A DNA stretch of 64,000 nucleotides from Belliella baltica DSM 15883 (GCF_000265405.1 NC_018010.1:1054001-1118000), one strand, 5' to 3'; counted from the first letter of the stretch, positions 7,721 through 16,567 are shown. The notes: generated by a model from the letters alone, not told the origin. Numbers and translations: made by a program.

Positions 7721-9475
7721 ATGCAGATTAATCGAATTTTTGATATCATCAATTACCAGATAGCAACTTATGACAAAGAAATAGCTTTGGCTCAAAAACT
7801 AAATGGAGCTTGGAAAACCTATTCTTCTAAGGAATTTAAGTCTATTGTAGACAATTTGAGTTTGGCTTTTATCTCTGCTGGAATAGCACCAAGTGAAAAA
7901 GTAGCTATTATTTCAGACAACAGACCTGAATGGAATTTTATTGATTTGGCACTCCAGCAAATCGGAGCGATATCCGTCCCCATGTATCCGACAATTTCTG
8001 CTGATGATTATAAATATATTTTTGAGCATGCTGAAGTGAAAATGGTATTTGTTGGAAACGATGAAATCTACCAAAAAGCGAAAATTGCTACAGAAGATAC
8101 TGAGATCAAAATTCTTTCTTTTGATCAATTGGATGCTTGTCAGAATTGGGAAGATTTCATGAAATCCGGAGAATCTGGAAACTTGGCTGATCTTGAATCC
8201 AAAAAAGAAAAAATCAAATCTGACGATCTTTTTACTATCATTTATACTTCTGGTACGACTGGCCGACCAAAAGGAGTTATGTTAAGTCACAGAAATATCA
8301 TTCACAACTTAATGGCTGTGGAAGATAGATTAGTTATTCCAAAAGGAACATCAAAAGCATTAAGTTTTTTACCCCTTTGTCATATTTACGAACGTACGGG
8401 ATCATTTTGTTTTATGTATATGGGGGTTTCCATTTACTATGCTGAAAGCATGGAAACAATTGGTGAAAACCTCAAAGAAGTTCAGCCTCAAGTTTTCAAT
8501 ACAGTGCCAAGGCTATTGGAGAAAGTTTATGATAAAATCGTCGCTAAAGGTTATGATTTGACAGGTTTAAAAAGGTCATTATTTTTTTGGGCATTAAATT
8601 TAGGATTAAAGTACGAACCCAATAAGTCCCAAGGATTTTGGTATGATTTCCAACTAAACTTGGCAAATAAAATCATATTCAGCAAATGGAGAGAAGCTTT
8701 AGGTGGTAATATCTTACAAATCAATTCTGGAGCATCAGCTTTGCAACCTCGTTTGGCAAGAGTTTTTTGGAGTGCCGGGATTCCAGTCTGTGAAGGATAT
8801 GGATTGACAGAGACTTCACCTGTGGTTTCAGCTTCTGTTTGTAATCTGAGAGATATTCGAATAGGATATGTTGGGAAATTAGTCAATGAAGTTCAAGTTA
8901 AAATCGCTGAAGACGGAGAAATCCTGGTCAAAGGACCGAATGTCATGCAAGGATACTACAAACAGCCTGATATGACCAACGATGTCATCAAAGATGGTTG
9001 GTTCCATACTGGAGATATTGGAGAGCTTCACGAAGGAGATTACTTGAAAATTACCGATAGGAAAAAAGAGATGTTCAAGACATCTGGTGGAAAATACATT
9101 GCGCCACAGCCAATGGAAAATAAATTCAAGGAATCTTCCCTTATTGAGCAATTGATAGTGGTTGGAGAAAATAAGAATTATCCTGCTGCATTAATTGTCC
9201 CTAGCTTCGATGGTCTGAGAGAATATTGCAAGCATAAGGATATCCCATATACTTCTGACGAAGAAATGATCCAAAAGCCTGATATGATTGAAAAGTATCA
9301 AAGAGAGATCGATCAATTGAACAAGTATTTTGGAAAATGGGAGCAAATCAAAAGATTCAAATTACTTCCAAAGTCTTGGGGAATAGAATCTGGTGAAATG
9401 ACGCCTACAATGAAACTGAAGAGAAAAGTCATTCACAGTAAATTTGAAAAAGAGATCGAGGGACTATATAGTTAA
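7721..9475 (+). CDS. Long-chain fatty acid-CoA ligase (AMP-forming)
   Basis: A 584-residue member of the ANL superfamily that activates fatty acids as acyl-adenylates and then thioesters of CoA. The P-loop-like motif YTSGTTGRPKGV is at about residues 178-189, the A5 motif GYGLTETSP at about 355-363, and the hinge aspartate block WFHTGDIGEL near 430, followed by ITDRKKEMFKTSGGKYI. The size fits long-chain ligases such as FadD/Faa. It supplies acyl-CoA to the fadN-fadA-fadE genes downstream. It starts at the right edge of the proposed oriC, so its promoter must lie within or beside the origin. A perfect hairpin terminator follows its stop. Confidence 0.93.
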   Translation: MQINRIFDIINYQIATYDKEIALAQKLNGAWKTYSSKEFKSIVDNLSLAFISAGIAPSEKVAIISDNRPEWNFIDLALQQIGAISVPMYPTISADDYKYIFEHAEVKMVFVGNDEIYQKAKIATEDTEIKILSFDQLDACQNWEDFMKSGESGNLADLESKKEKIKSDDLFTIIYTSGTTGRPKGVMLSHRNIIHNLMAVEDRLVIPKGTSKALSFLPLCHIYERTGSFCFMYMGVSIYYAESMETIGENLKEVQPQVFNTVPRLLEKVYDKIVAKGYDLTGLKRSLFFWALNLGLKYEPNKSQGFWYDFQLNLANKIIFSKWREALGGNILQINSGASALQPRLARVFWSAGIPVCEGYGLTETSPVVSASVCNLRDIRIGYVGKLVNEVQVKIAEDGEILVKGPNVMQGYYKQPDMTNDVIKDGWFHTGDIGELHEGDYLKITDRKKEMFKTSGGKYIAPQPMENKFKESSLIEQLIVVGENKNYPAALIVPSFDGLREYCKHKDIPYTSDEEMIQKPDMIEKYQREIDQLNKYFGKWEQIKRFKLLPKSWGIESGEMTPTMKLKRKVIHSKFEKEIEGLYS

Positions 9476-9500
9476 TTGAGTTATCAATTGAATAGTTAAA

Positions 9501-9543
9501 AAAGTGATTAAAAGATTCAACATAATCTTTTAATCACTTTTTC
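9501..9543 (+). terminator. Rho-independent terminator
   Basis: A perfect 17-bp inverted repeat (AAAGTGATTAAAAGATT at 9501-9517 and its complement at 9524-9540, with a 6-base loop) followed by a T run. It ends the acyl-CoA ligase transcript. The AT-rich stem is long, and the A-rich 5' flank could let it work in both directions. Confidence 0.85.
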
Positions 9544-9688
9544 TATTTAGTAAAGATTCAAATTTTTTAAGAAACTTATTTTGGTATGATCGGTTTTCTA
9601 TACCATTTTATATTAAAATTCGTAGTAAATAATATTAAATCAGAATAATATTTCTTTATAGTAAAATAAAACATTTTTATATTTCTTC

Positions 9689-9729
9689 TGCATGCATAAC
9701 TTTTTTGAAAAATAGTATGTATGCATAAC
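9689..9729. promoter_or_regulatory. Putative MarR operator repeats
   Basis: Two copies of ATGCATAAC lie 27 bases apart, within TGCATGCATAAC (9689-9700) and TATGTATGCATAAC (9716-9729). Both are centred on palindromes (TGCATGCA; TATGCATA). They lie 35-75 bases before the MarR-family gene. A third copy, CATGCATAAC, occurs before fadE at 14523-14532. The pattern suggests an operator for the MarR regulator. Binding is inference. Confidence 0.5.
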
Positions 9730-9763
9730 AAATTTTTCCTAAATTGTACATGTAAATATCAAT

Positions 9764-10246
9764 ATGCCTATGAAACGTGAAGAAACGGTAGATTTCCATA
9801 TTAAAAGCTCTTGGCATGCGATCTCTAGAATGTACAATCAGAAGGCAGCTTTAGAGGATTTTACTGCGTCTATCGGCTATGTTTTGATCAATATCAATTC
9901 AAAAGATGGAACACCTGCAACTAAAATCGCTCCACTGATGGGACTGGAAGCTCGTAGCTTGACTAGGATGCTTAAGACCATGGAGGAAAAAGGATTGATT
10001 TATAGAAAGCAGGATCCCGTGGACATGAGGTCAGTCAGAATTTATTTGACTGATGAAGGAAAACGAAAGAAAGAAATCTCTGTTGAAACCATAAAGAATT
10101 TCAACGTTCATGTTAGAGAAGAAGTCACTGAAGAAGAATTAGATACATTTTTCAAAGTCTTCCATAAAATCAATCAAACAATAGAAAAAATTCAATTAGA
10201 AACGATAAACCCAAATCAGTACAAGAGTAAAGTGTACGAACTCTAA
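9764..10246 (+). CDS. MarR-family transcriptional regulator
   Basis: A 160-residue winged-helix regulator of the MarR family. The recognition region (TKIAPLMGLEARSLTRMLKTMEEKGLIYRKQ, given here only as the span at about residues 50-80) and the wing with DMRSVRIYLTDEGK at about 85-98 are typical. It is the first gene of the fad cluster, 14 bases before fadN. Members of this family often respond to acyl-CoA or phenolic ligands, so control of beta-oxidation is the likely role (inference). The first ATG is at 9764; a second in-frame ATG two codons on is equally plausible. Repeated ATGCATAAC motifs upstream may be its own operators. Confidence 0.88.
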   Translation: MPMKREETVDFHIKSSWHAISRMYNQKAALEDFTASIGYVLININSKDGTPATKIAPLMGLEARSLTRMLKTMEEKGLIYRKQDPVDMRSVRIYLTDEGKRKKEISVETIKNFNVHVREEVTEEELDTFFKVFHKINQTIEKIQLETINPNQYKSKVYEL

Positions 10247-10260
10247 ACCAATATAATCTT

Positions 10261-12666
10261 ATGAAAAAAACAATTCAAAAAGTTGCCATTTTAGGTTCAG
10301 GAGTGATGGGATCGAGGATTGCTTGCCACTTCGCCAATATCGGTGTGCAGGTCTTGCTTCTTGATATCATTCCACGGGAACTTACTGATGATGAAAAGAA
10401 AAAGGGACTCAGCCTTGAGGACAAAGTAGTAAGGAATAGGCTTGTAGATACCGCTTTGCAAACTACACTGAAGAATAAGCCGGCATCGCTTTATGATTCA
10501 GCCAATGTAGAAAGAATTACAACAGGAAATTTTGAAGACGATTTGCCAAAAATCAAAGATTATGATTGGGTAATGGAAGTTGTCGTAGAAAGATTGGATA
10601 TCAAACAATCACTTTTTGAAAAAGTAGAGAAATACAGAAAGCCTGGGACATTGATTACTTCGAATACTTCTGGAATTCCAATGCAGCTAATGTGTGAAGG
10701 TAGGTCAGAAGATTTTCAAGTCAATTTTGCAGGAACGCATTTTTTCAATCCTCCGAGGTATTTGAGATTATTGGAAATTATCCCTGGGCCAAAAACCAAT
10801 CCTGAAATCATCGATTTTTTGATGGATTATGGAGATAGATTTTTAGGAAAAGAAACCGTTTTGTGTAAAGATACTCCTGCTTTTATTGCCAATAGAATCG
10901 GTGTCTATGCGATAATTTCAGGAATGCATGCCATTGAGAAAATGGGATTGGGTGTCTCTGAGGTAGATAAATTAACTGGTACGATTATCGGTCGTGCAAA
11001 GTCTGCTACTTTCCGAACTATGGATGTTGTTGGCTTGGATACGACAGTAAATGTTGCCAACAATCTCTACAAAACACTCGAACATGATGAATCCAGAGAC
11101 AAATTTAAATTACCAAATATTGTCAAAGTACTTTATGACAACAAATGGTGGGGAGATAAGACAGGCCAAGGTTATTTCAAAATGATCCGTCATGATGATG
11201 GAAGAAAAGAATTGAAAGAGCTTGATCTAAAAACTTTTGAATACAAGGATGCAGAAAAACCAAAATTCAAAGCTTTGGAAGCTTCCAAAGAAATTGAGGA
11301 CCTGAAGAAGAGAATCAAGTTTTTGGTCAATTTCGATGACAGAGCAGGAGAGTTTTATAGAGCATCATTCTATGATCTTTTCAAATATTGTTCACACAGA
11401 ATCCCGGAAATTTCCGATGAAACATACAGGATAGATCAGGCAGTTTGTGCTGGTTTTGGTTGGGAACTTGGACCATTTGAGACATGGGATATTCTTGGAG
11501 TAAAGGAGACTGTAGAGAAAATGGAGGCAGCGGGCGAAAAGGCAGCAGCTTGGGTTCATGATATGCTCAATGCAGGACATGAATCATTCTATAAAGTAGA
11601 AGCTGGACAGAAGAAATTCTACGATGTCAAGTCTAAAGCTTATTTACCGATTCCTGGACAAGAAGAGTTTATCATCCTTGACACGCTCAAAGCGGCAAAT
11701 AAGAAAATTTGGGGCAATGCAGGAGCGACTATTTATGATATCGGAGATGATGTAATTGGCTTGGAATTCCATACCAAAATGAATTCTCTTGGTCAAGAAG
11801 TAATCGAAGGGATCAATACAGCCATTAACATGGCCGAGAAATCTTACAAAGGATTGGTCATTGGAAATGAAGGTGCTAATTTCTCCGCAGGTGCGAACCT
11901 TGCAATGCTGTTTATGTTTGCAGGAGATCAGGAATATGATGAGATCAATCTGATGATAGCAGGATTCCAGAATACGATGATGCGTGCAAGATATTCATCG
12001 ATTCCAGTAGTTGTTGCACCGCACAATATGGCATTGGGTGGCGGATGTGAATTGTCACTTCATGCTGATGCAGTTCAAGCACATGCAGAATTGTATATGG
12101 GTTTGGTTGAATTTGGTGTAGGATTGATTCCAGCAGGAGGTGGTACCAAGGAGATGACTTTGAGATTCTCAAAAGATATCAAAGATGGTGATGTAGAGTT
12201 GAATAGACTTCAAGAGTATTTTATGAATATCGCAACAGCTAAAGTTTCCACTTCAGCAGAAGAAGCAAGAGGATTGGGATACCTACAAGTCAAAGATTCC
12301 ATTACTTTGAACAGAAAACGTCAACTGGCAGAAGCCAAGGCTAAAGTATTGTCATTGTATGATGCTGGATACACTCAACCTATTCAGCAAACGGATATTA
12401 AGGTTCTAGGAAAAACCTCTTTGGCATTGTTTGAAGCTGGAATTACAGGGATGCAATATGGAAAATACATCTCTGACCATGATGCGAAGATTGCAAGAAA
12501 ATTAGCTTGGGTGATGTCTGGCGGTGATCTATCAGCACCAACACTTGTCAGCGAACAATTCCTTCTAGATCTCGAAAGAGAAGCTTTCTTAAGCTTAACA
12601 GGCGAGAAAAAGACACTCGAAAGAATACACAGTATTCTGTTCAAAGGCAAACCGCTGAGGAATTAG
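10261..12666 (+). CDS. fadN: 3-hydroxyacyl-CoA dehydrogenase/enoyl-CoA hydratase (FadN-like)
   Basis: An 801-residue bifunctional beta-oxidation enzyme. The N-terminal part is a 3-hydroxyacyl-CoA dehydrogenase: the NAD-binding GSGVMGSRIACHFAN is at about residues 12-26, the HFFNPPR block at about 160-166, and the 3HCDH C-terminal domain at about 200-400. The C-terminal third is a crotonase/enoyl-CoA hydratase domain with a GANFSAGANL block at about 538-547 and GGGCELSLHAD at about 595-605. This order (dehydrogenase first) is that of Bacillus FadN, not E. coli FadB. The gene order fadN-fadA-fadE is also as in Bacillus. A four-helix-bundle element interrupts the operon after it. Confidence 0.92.
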   Translation: MKKTIQKVAILGSGVMGSRIACHFANIGVQVLLLDIIPRELTDDEKKKGLSLEDKVVRNRLVDTALQTTLKNKPASLYDSANVERITTGNFEDDLPKIKDYDWVMEVVVERLDIKQSLFEKVEKYRKPGTLITSNTSGIPMQLMCEGRSEDFQVNFAGTHFFNPPRYLRLLEIIPGPKTNPEIIDFLMDYGDRFLGKETVLCKDTPAFIANRIGVYAIISGMHAIEKMGLGVSEVDKLTGTIIGRAKSATFRTMDVVGLDTTVNVANNLYKTLEHDESRDKFKLPNIVKVLYDNKWWGDKTGQGYFKMIRHDDGRKELKELDLKTFEYKDAEKPKFKALEASKEIEDLKKRIKFLVNFDDRAGEFYRASFYDLFKYCSHRIPEISDETYRIDQAVCAGFGWELGPFETWDILGVKETVEKMEAAGEKAAAWVHDMLNAGHESFYKVEAGQKKFYDVKSKAYLPIPGQEEFIILDTLKAANKKIWGNAGATIYDIGDDVIGLEFHTKMNSLGQEVIEGINTAINMAEKSYKGLVIGNEGANFSAGANLAMLFMFAGDQEYDEINLMIAGFQNTMMRARYSSIPVVVAPHNMALGGGCELSLHADAVQAHAELYMGLVEFGVGLIPAGGGTKEMTLRFSKDIKDGDVELNRLQEYFMNIATAKVSTSAEEARGLGYLQVKDSITLNRKRQLAEAKAKVLSLYDAGYTQPIQQTDIKVLGKTSLALFEAGITGMQYGKYISDHDAKIARKLAWVMSGGDLSAPTLVSEQFLLDLEREAFLSLTGEKKTLERIHSILFKGKPLRN

Positions 12667-12693
12667 AGATGTTAGACGTGGTCAAAGAAATAG

Positions 12694-12728
12694 GAAGCGA
12701 GAGACGAGAAGCGAGAAACAAGATACGA
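12694..12728 (+). repeat. Heptad repeat array, left arm (GANNYRA x5)
   Basis: Five consecutive 7-bp units: GAAGCGA, GAGACGA, GAAGCGA, GAAACAA and GATACGA, consensus GANNYRA. An inverted array of the same unit lies at 13151-13178, after the four-helix-bundle gene, so the two arrays bracket that gene. Confidence 0.75.
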
Positions 12729-12769
12729 AATATAAATATTTTCAGAATATTCAAAAAAACAGCAACTCA

Positions 12770-13141
12770 ATGAAACTAAGACATAATTTCAAAAATCTGA
12801 CAGTATGGAATAAGGCAGTTGACTTAGCAGTGAAAGTATATGAAACTACTGGGTCATTTACAACTGATGAAAAGTTCGGAATGACTTCTCAAATGAGAAG
12901 AGCTAGTGTTTCAATACCATCAAACATTGCAGAAGGTTCAGCACGAAATTCGTCTAAAGCATTTTCAAATTGTTTAGACATTAGTTTGGGTGAAAGTTTT
13001 GAGCTAGAAACACAAGCTATCATAGCTAGTAGAGTAGGTTTATTAAAATTCAATGATTTTGAATCTCTCAATAAAGACCTTGATGAAATCCAAAAAATGA
13101 TCATAGGTCTAAAATCTAGTATTGAGTCTAATCCATACTAA
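12770..13141 (+). CDS. Four-helix-bundle protein (S23/IVP family)
   Basis: A 123-residue protein of the family first seen as ORFs in 23S rRNA intervening sequences and related to diversity-generating-retroelement accessory proteins. It shows the family features: FKNLTVWNKAVDLAV at the N-terminus, MRRASVSIPSNIAEGSAR at about residues 44-61 and a helical C-terminus. It sits between fadN and fadA, has no role in fatty acid metabolism that I know of, and is bracketed by inverted heptad arrays. This suggests a mobile or once-mobile insertion in the operon. The function of the family is unsettled; nucleic-acid binding is often proposed. Transposition here is inference. Confidence 0.85.
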   Translation: MKLRHNFKNLTVWNKAVDLAVKVYETTGSFTTDEKFGMTSQMRRASVSIPSNIAEGSARNSSKAFSNCLDISLGESFELETQAIIASRVGLLKFNDFESLNKDLDEIQKMIIGLKSSIESNPY

Positions 13142-13150
13142 GGTTAAGTC

Positions 13151-13178
13151 TAATCTCTCGCATCTTGCATCTCGACTC
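13151..13178 (-). repeat. Heptad repeat array, right arm (inverted)
   Basis: Read on the minus strand this is GAGTCGA, GATGCAA, GATGCGA, GAGATTA. It is the same GANNYRA heptad pattern as the left arm but in opposite orientation. It starts nine bases after the four-helix-bundle stop. Confidence 0.72.
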
Positions 13179-13237
13179 TTAACTATTTAGGACCTCAAGG
13201 ATATCATATTAAAAAAATCATTAAAAGAAACAAAAAA

Positions 13238-14413
13238 ATGGAAGCTTATATAGTAAATGGATATAGATCGGCGGTAGGAAAGGCCAAAAAAGGTGGCTTT
13301 AGATTCTATCGACCGGATGATTTGGCTGCTGATGTGATCAAGCATCTTGTTGCCAACACACCTGGATTAGAAAACAAAATGGTCGATGACTTGATCGTTG
13401 GAAATGCAATACCTGAAGGAGAACAAGGCATGCAGATGGGAAGAATGATTTCTCTCTTGGCTTTGGGCGTTGACAATCCTGGTTTTATCATCAATAGATA
13501 TTGTGGATCAGGATTGGAGGCGATTGCCTTGGCAGTAGGGAAAATCAAAGCTGGTATGGCGGACTGCATCATTGCAGGAGGAACAGAATCGATGTCTCTA
13601 CTCCCGATGATGGGCTACAAAACTGCATTGAATTGGAAAATTGCTTCACAGAATCCTGATTACTATCTAAGTATGGGATTGACTGCTGAGGAATTGGCCA
13701 AGGAATATGAAATCACACGCGAACAAGCAGATGAATTCTCAGTAAGATCACATGATAAAGCTTTGGCTGCTATTGCCAAAGGTAAATTCAAAGATCAGAT
13801 CGTACCAATCGAAGTAGAAGAAACTTACTTGGACGAAAATGGGAAAAGAAAAACAAGAAAACATGTAGTAGATACTGACGAAGGACCTAGAAAAGGCACT
13901 TCTCTTGAAGGTTTGGCAAATCTAAGACCTGCCTTCAAGCAAGGTGGTCAAGTTACAGCTGGGAATTCTTCGCAAACTTCAGATGGAGCTGCTTTCGTAG
14001 TAGTGATGTCAGAGAGAATGGTAAAAGAATTGAATTTGGAGCCAATAGCAAGATTAATGTCTTATTCTGTAGCAGGTGTAGAGCCGCGTATCATGGGAAT
14101 TGGTCCAAAAGAAGCTGTTCCAAAAGCACTGAAGCAAGCTGGATTGACTTTGAATGATATTGATTTGATTGAACTGAACGAGGCATTTGCTGCGCAAGGA
14201 TTGGCAGTGATGAAATCACTCGACATGAATCCTGATATCGTCAATGTCAATGGTGGTGCAGTGGCTTTAGGTCACCCACTTGGTTGCACGGGAGCAAAAC
14301 TATCCGTTCAGCTCTTCAGCGAACTTCGTCGTCAAAACAAAAAACACGGTCTCGTTACCGCCTGCGTCGGAGGAGGACAAGGAGTAGCGGGAGTGTTTGA
14401 GTTGTTGAGGTAG
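13238..14413 (+). CDS. fadA: Acetyl-CoA C-acyltransferase (thiolase, FadA-like)
   Basis: A 391-residue thiolase for the last step of beta-oxidation. The nucleophilic cysteine lies in NRYCGSGLEAIALAV (about residues 86-100), the NEAFAAQGLAV block at about 312-322, the GGAVALGHPLGCTGAK block with the active-site His at about 337-352, and the second catalytic Cys in VTACVGGGQG at about 375-384. Length and motifs are complete. It is the second fad gene, separated from fadN by the four-helix-bundle insertion and from fadE by an inverted heptad pair. It probably works with FadN on 3-ketoacyl-CoA. Confidence 0.93.
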   Translation: MEAYIVNGYRSAVGKAKKGGFRFYRPDDLAADVIKHLVANTPGLENKMVDDLIVGNAIPEGEQGMQMGRMISLLALGVDNPGFIINRYCGSGLEAIALAVGKIKAGMADCIIAGGTESMSLLPMMGYKTALNWKIASQNPDYYLSMGLTAEELAKEYEITREQADEFSVRSHDKALAAIAKGKFKDQIVPIEVEETYLDENGKRKTRKHVVDTDEGPRKGTSLEGLANLRPAFKQGGQVTAGNSSQTSDGAAFVVVMSERMVKELNLEPIARLMSYSVAGVEPRIMGIGPKEAVPKALKQAGLTLNDIDLIELNEAFAAQGLAVMKSLDMNPDIVNVNGGAVALGHPLGCTGAKLSVQLFSELRRQNKKHGLVTACVGGGQGVAGVFELLR

Positions 14414-14443
14414 GTATGAGATTGTCTTGATCCTTATTGTTTT

Positions 14444-14476
14444 TTAGACTTAAGACTCAAGACACAAGATATAAGA
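14444..14476 (+). repeat. Heptad repeat array, second pair, left arm
   Basis: Units GACTTAA, GACTCAA, GACACAA, GATATAA and a partial GA, preceded by TTA. These fit the same GANNYRA consensus as the arrays around the four-helix-bundle gene. The inverted partner is at 14605-14637; 27 of 33 positions agree when one arm is reverse-complemented. Confidence 0.75.
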
Positions 14477-14522
14477 AGAAAGCATTAAGTATTTTAGTTT
14501 TTAGTAAATCAAAATGTAAAAA

Positions 14523-14532
14523 CATGCATAAC
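14523..14532. promoter_or_regulatory. Third ATGCATAAC motif (putative MarR operator)
   Basis: CATGCATAAC is identical over ten bases to the copy at 9691-9700 upstream of the MarR gene. It lies about 110 bases before fadE, between the two heptad arms, and suggests separate control of fadE by the same regulator. No experimental support. Confidence 0.4.
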
Positions 14533-14604
14533 TACAAAGAATGCTTTACGCATTAATTCTAAAATTCGAAAAAAAATAGTGACTTGGTCGTGGGCTTAAG
14601 CTTG

Positions 14605-14637
14605 TCTTATGTCTTACGTCTTGGGTCTAACGTCTAA
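14605..14637 (-). repeat. Heptad repeat array, second pair, right arm
   Basis: On the minus strand the units are GACGTTA, GACCCAA, GACGTAA, GACATAA after an initial TTA. This is the inverted counterpart of 14444-14476. The 128 bp between the arms hold no gene. An in-frame ATG at 14609 inside this arm would add eleven repeat-encoded residues to fadE and is probably not the real start. Confidence 0.72.
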
Positions 14638-14641
14638 AATT

Positions 14642-16441
14642 ATGAACACAATAACAAAACAATCAATCAATGGGGGTGAGTTTCTAATTAAAGAAACTGA
14701 GGCCCAGGAGATCTTCATTTTTGAGGAATTTAATGAAGAACAAAAGATGATGGCGCAGGCTTGTCAAGATTTTATCGATACGGAAATCACTCCGAATGTC
14801 GAGGAAATTGACAGCATGAAAAACCCTGAAATTATCCCAAATATTTTCAGAAAAGCAGGTGATCTTGGACTATTAGGTATTGCAGTACCTCAAGAATATG
14901 GAGGAATGGGCATGAGCTTCAATACCTCTATGCTGATGGCAGATATCATCGGTTCTGCAGGATCTTTTTCTACCACGTACGGAGCCCATACAGGTATTGG
15001 TACATTGCCGATTTTGTACTATGGTACAGAAGAGCAGAAGGCGAAGTATCTTCCTAAACTTGCAACAGGTGAATGGGCCGCTTGCTATTGTTTGACTGAG
15101 CCAGATGCCGGTTCAGATGCCAATAGTGGCAAGACCAAAGCTACCCTGACGGCAGATGGAAAACATTATCTGATCAATGGTCAGAAAATGTGGATTTCGA
15201 ATGCGGGATTTGCAGATATCTTTATTGTTTTTGCCAAGATAGAGGATGATAAGAACCTAACTGCCTTTGTGGTAGAAAAAGGCTTCGGTGGGATCAGCAT
15301 GAATGAGGAGGAGAAAAAGATGGGTATCAAAGGATCCTCTACCCGTCAGGTATTCTTCAATGACTGTAAGGTTCCAGTAGAAAACATGCTTTCTGACAGA
15401 GGCAATGGTTTCAAGATCGCTGTGAATATATTGAATATCGGTAGGATCAAGTTAGGAGCAGGTATTTTGAATGGAGCAAGAGAAGTGATATCTCAAGCAA
15501 TCAAATACTCTACAGAAAGAAAGCAATTTGGCGTGAGCATCAATACTTTTGGAGCGATCAAATCCAAATTGGCAGAAATGGCGATCAGAACGTATGTGTC
15601 AGAATCTTTGACTTACAGAGCTGGACAAGATATAGAAGACCGAATCAATGACCTGGTATCAGGAGGAATGGAAGATGCCGTAGCCAAGCTGAAAGGTGTG
15701 GAAGAATTTGCGATCGAATGTGCAATTTCTAAGGTTCATGGATCAGAGGTGTTGGATTATGTGGTGGATCAAGGTGTGCAAGTCTATGGAGGAATGGGCT
15801 ACTCGGCCGATGCCCCAATGGAGCGTGCTTATAGAGATGCCAGAATCGTAAGAATCTACGAAGGAACCAACGAAATCAACAGAATGCTGATGGTGGGCAT
15901 GGTTCTCAAGAGAGCAATGAAAGGTGAGATTAACCTTTTTGAGCCGGCAATGGCAGTTTCTCAAGAACTGACTTCAGTTCCAAGTTTCGAAACGGTAGAT
16001 ACTTCGGAGCTTTTTGCAGCGGAAAAAGAAGTAATCAAGAAACTGAAGAAAGTCTTCTTAATGGTCGGTGGCAAAGCTGCCATGGCATTGCAGGATAAGA
16101 TCGAATCGGAGCAAGAGATCATGATGAATCTAGCTGATGTGATGATCGAAATCTATGCAGCAGAATCAGCTATTCTTCGAACCGAAAAATTGGTAAGTAT
16201 GAAAGGCGAGGAAGCTTGTAAAAATCAGATAGCTATGTCACAAGTTTATCTTTCTACTGCAGTAGATAAAATCAATGCAGCTGCCAAAGAAGCAATTGGT
16301 TCTTTCACCAAAGGCGACGAGCAGAAAGTGATGTTGATGGGCTTGAAGCGCTTTACCAAGATGGATTTGGTAGATACAAAAACCTTGAGAAGAGAGATAG
16401 CAGACTATATGATTGCGAAAGGGAAATATCCTTTTTCTTAA
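14642..16441 (+). CDS. fadE: Acyl-CoA dehydrogenase (FadE-like)
   Basis: A 599-residue flavin enzyme for the first step of beta-oxidation. The N-terminal, middle and C-terminal acyl-CoA dehydrogenase domains are visible: YCLTEPDAGSDANSGKT at about residues 152-168, KMWISNAGFAD at about 184-194, the FAD-binding ERKQFG near 297, and VYGGMGYSADAPMERAYRD with REGTNE-like YEGTNEINRM at about 380-415. A C-terminal extension of about 170 residues is typical of the longer FadE class in Bacillus and Bacteroidota. I chose the ATG at 14642 because the upstream ATG at 14609 lies in a repeat arm. A terminator follows. Confidence 0.93.
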   Translation: MNTITKQSINGGEFLIKETEAQEIFIFEEFNEEQKMMAQACQDFIDTEITPNVEEIDSMKNPEIIPNIFRKAGDLGLLGIAVPQEYGGMGMSFNTSMLMADIIGSAGSFSTTYGAHTGIGTLPILYYGTEEQKAKYLPKLATGEWAACYCLTEPDAGSDANSGKTKATLTADGKHYLINGQKMWISNAGFADIFIVFAKIEDDKNLTAFVVEKGFGGISMNEEEKKMGIKGSSTRQVFFNDCKVPVENMLSDRGNGFKIAVNILNIGRIKLGAGILNGAREVISQAIKYSTERKQFGVSINTFGAIKSKLAEMAIRTYVSESLTYRAGQDIEDRINDLVSGGMEDAVAKLKGVEEFAIECAISKVHGSEVLDYVVDQGVQVYGGMGYSADAPMERAYRDARIVRIYEGTNEINRMLMVGMVLKRAMKGEINLFEPAMAVSQELTSVPSFETVDTSELFAAEKEVIKKLKKVFLMVGGKAAMALQDKIESEQEIMMNLADVMIEIYAAESAILRTEKLVSMKGEEACKNQIAMSQVYLSTAVDKINAAAKEAIGSFTKGDEQKVMLMGLKRFTKMDLVDTKTLRREIADYMIAKGKYPFS

Positions 16442-16445
16442 GTAA

Positions 16446-16481
16446 GTGGTTGTGCCACGAAGGCGCTAAGACACAAAGATT
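16446..16481. repeat. Octad-like repeat relic
   Basis: After the fadE stop the bases CACGAAGG, CGCTAAGA, CACAAAGA read as three 8-bp units of a degenerate repeat. I recall similar sequences in many Gram-negative genomes near S23-type four-helix-bundle genes. Only one arm is seen here and no gene accompanies it. Confidence 0.4.
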
Positions 16482-16488
16482 GTATATG

Positions 16489-16521
16489 AAAATAGCCTCT
16501 GAGAGATCAGGGGCTATTTTT
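16489..16521 (+). terminator. Rho-independent terminator after fadE
   Basis: AAAATAGCCTCTGA pairs with TCAGGGGCTATTTT (13 of 14 positions) around a short loop and is followed by T residues. It ends the fad transcript and separates it from the integrase. Confidence 0.82.
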
Positions 16522-16553
16522 GGTTGAGGTGTAAGAGAGAGGCCTAGGCGGAT

Positions 16554-16567
16554 ATTAAACGTTTAAT
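16554..16567. promoter_or_regulatory. 14-bp palindrome upstream of integrase
   Basis: ATTAAACGTTTAAT is a perfect palindrome 83 bases before the integrase start. It could be an operator for a dimeric regulator. No regulator is identified, and LexA involvement cannot be judged because I know no reliable LexA box for this group. Confidence 0.35.

Noticed and set aside
14609..14641. Upstream ATG as the fadE start
   Set aside because: The added 11 codons are encoded by the heptad repeat arm and would not be conserved; ATG 14642 follows immediately.
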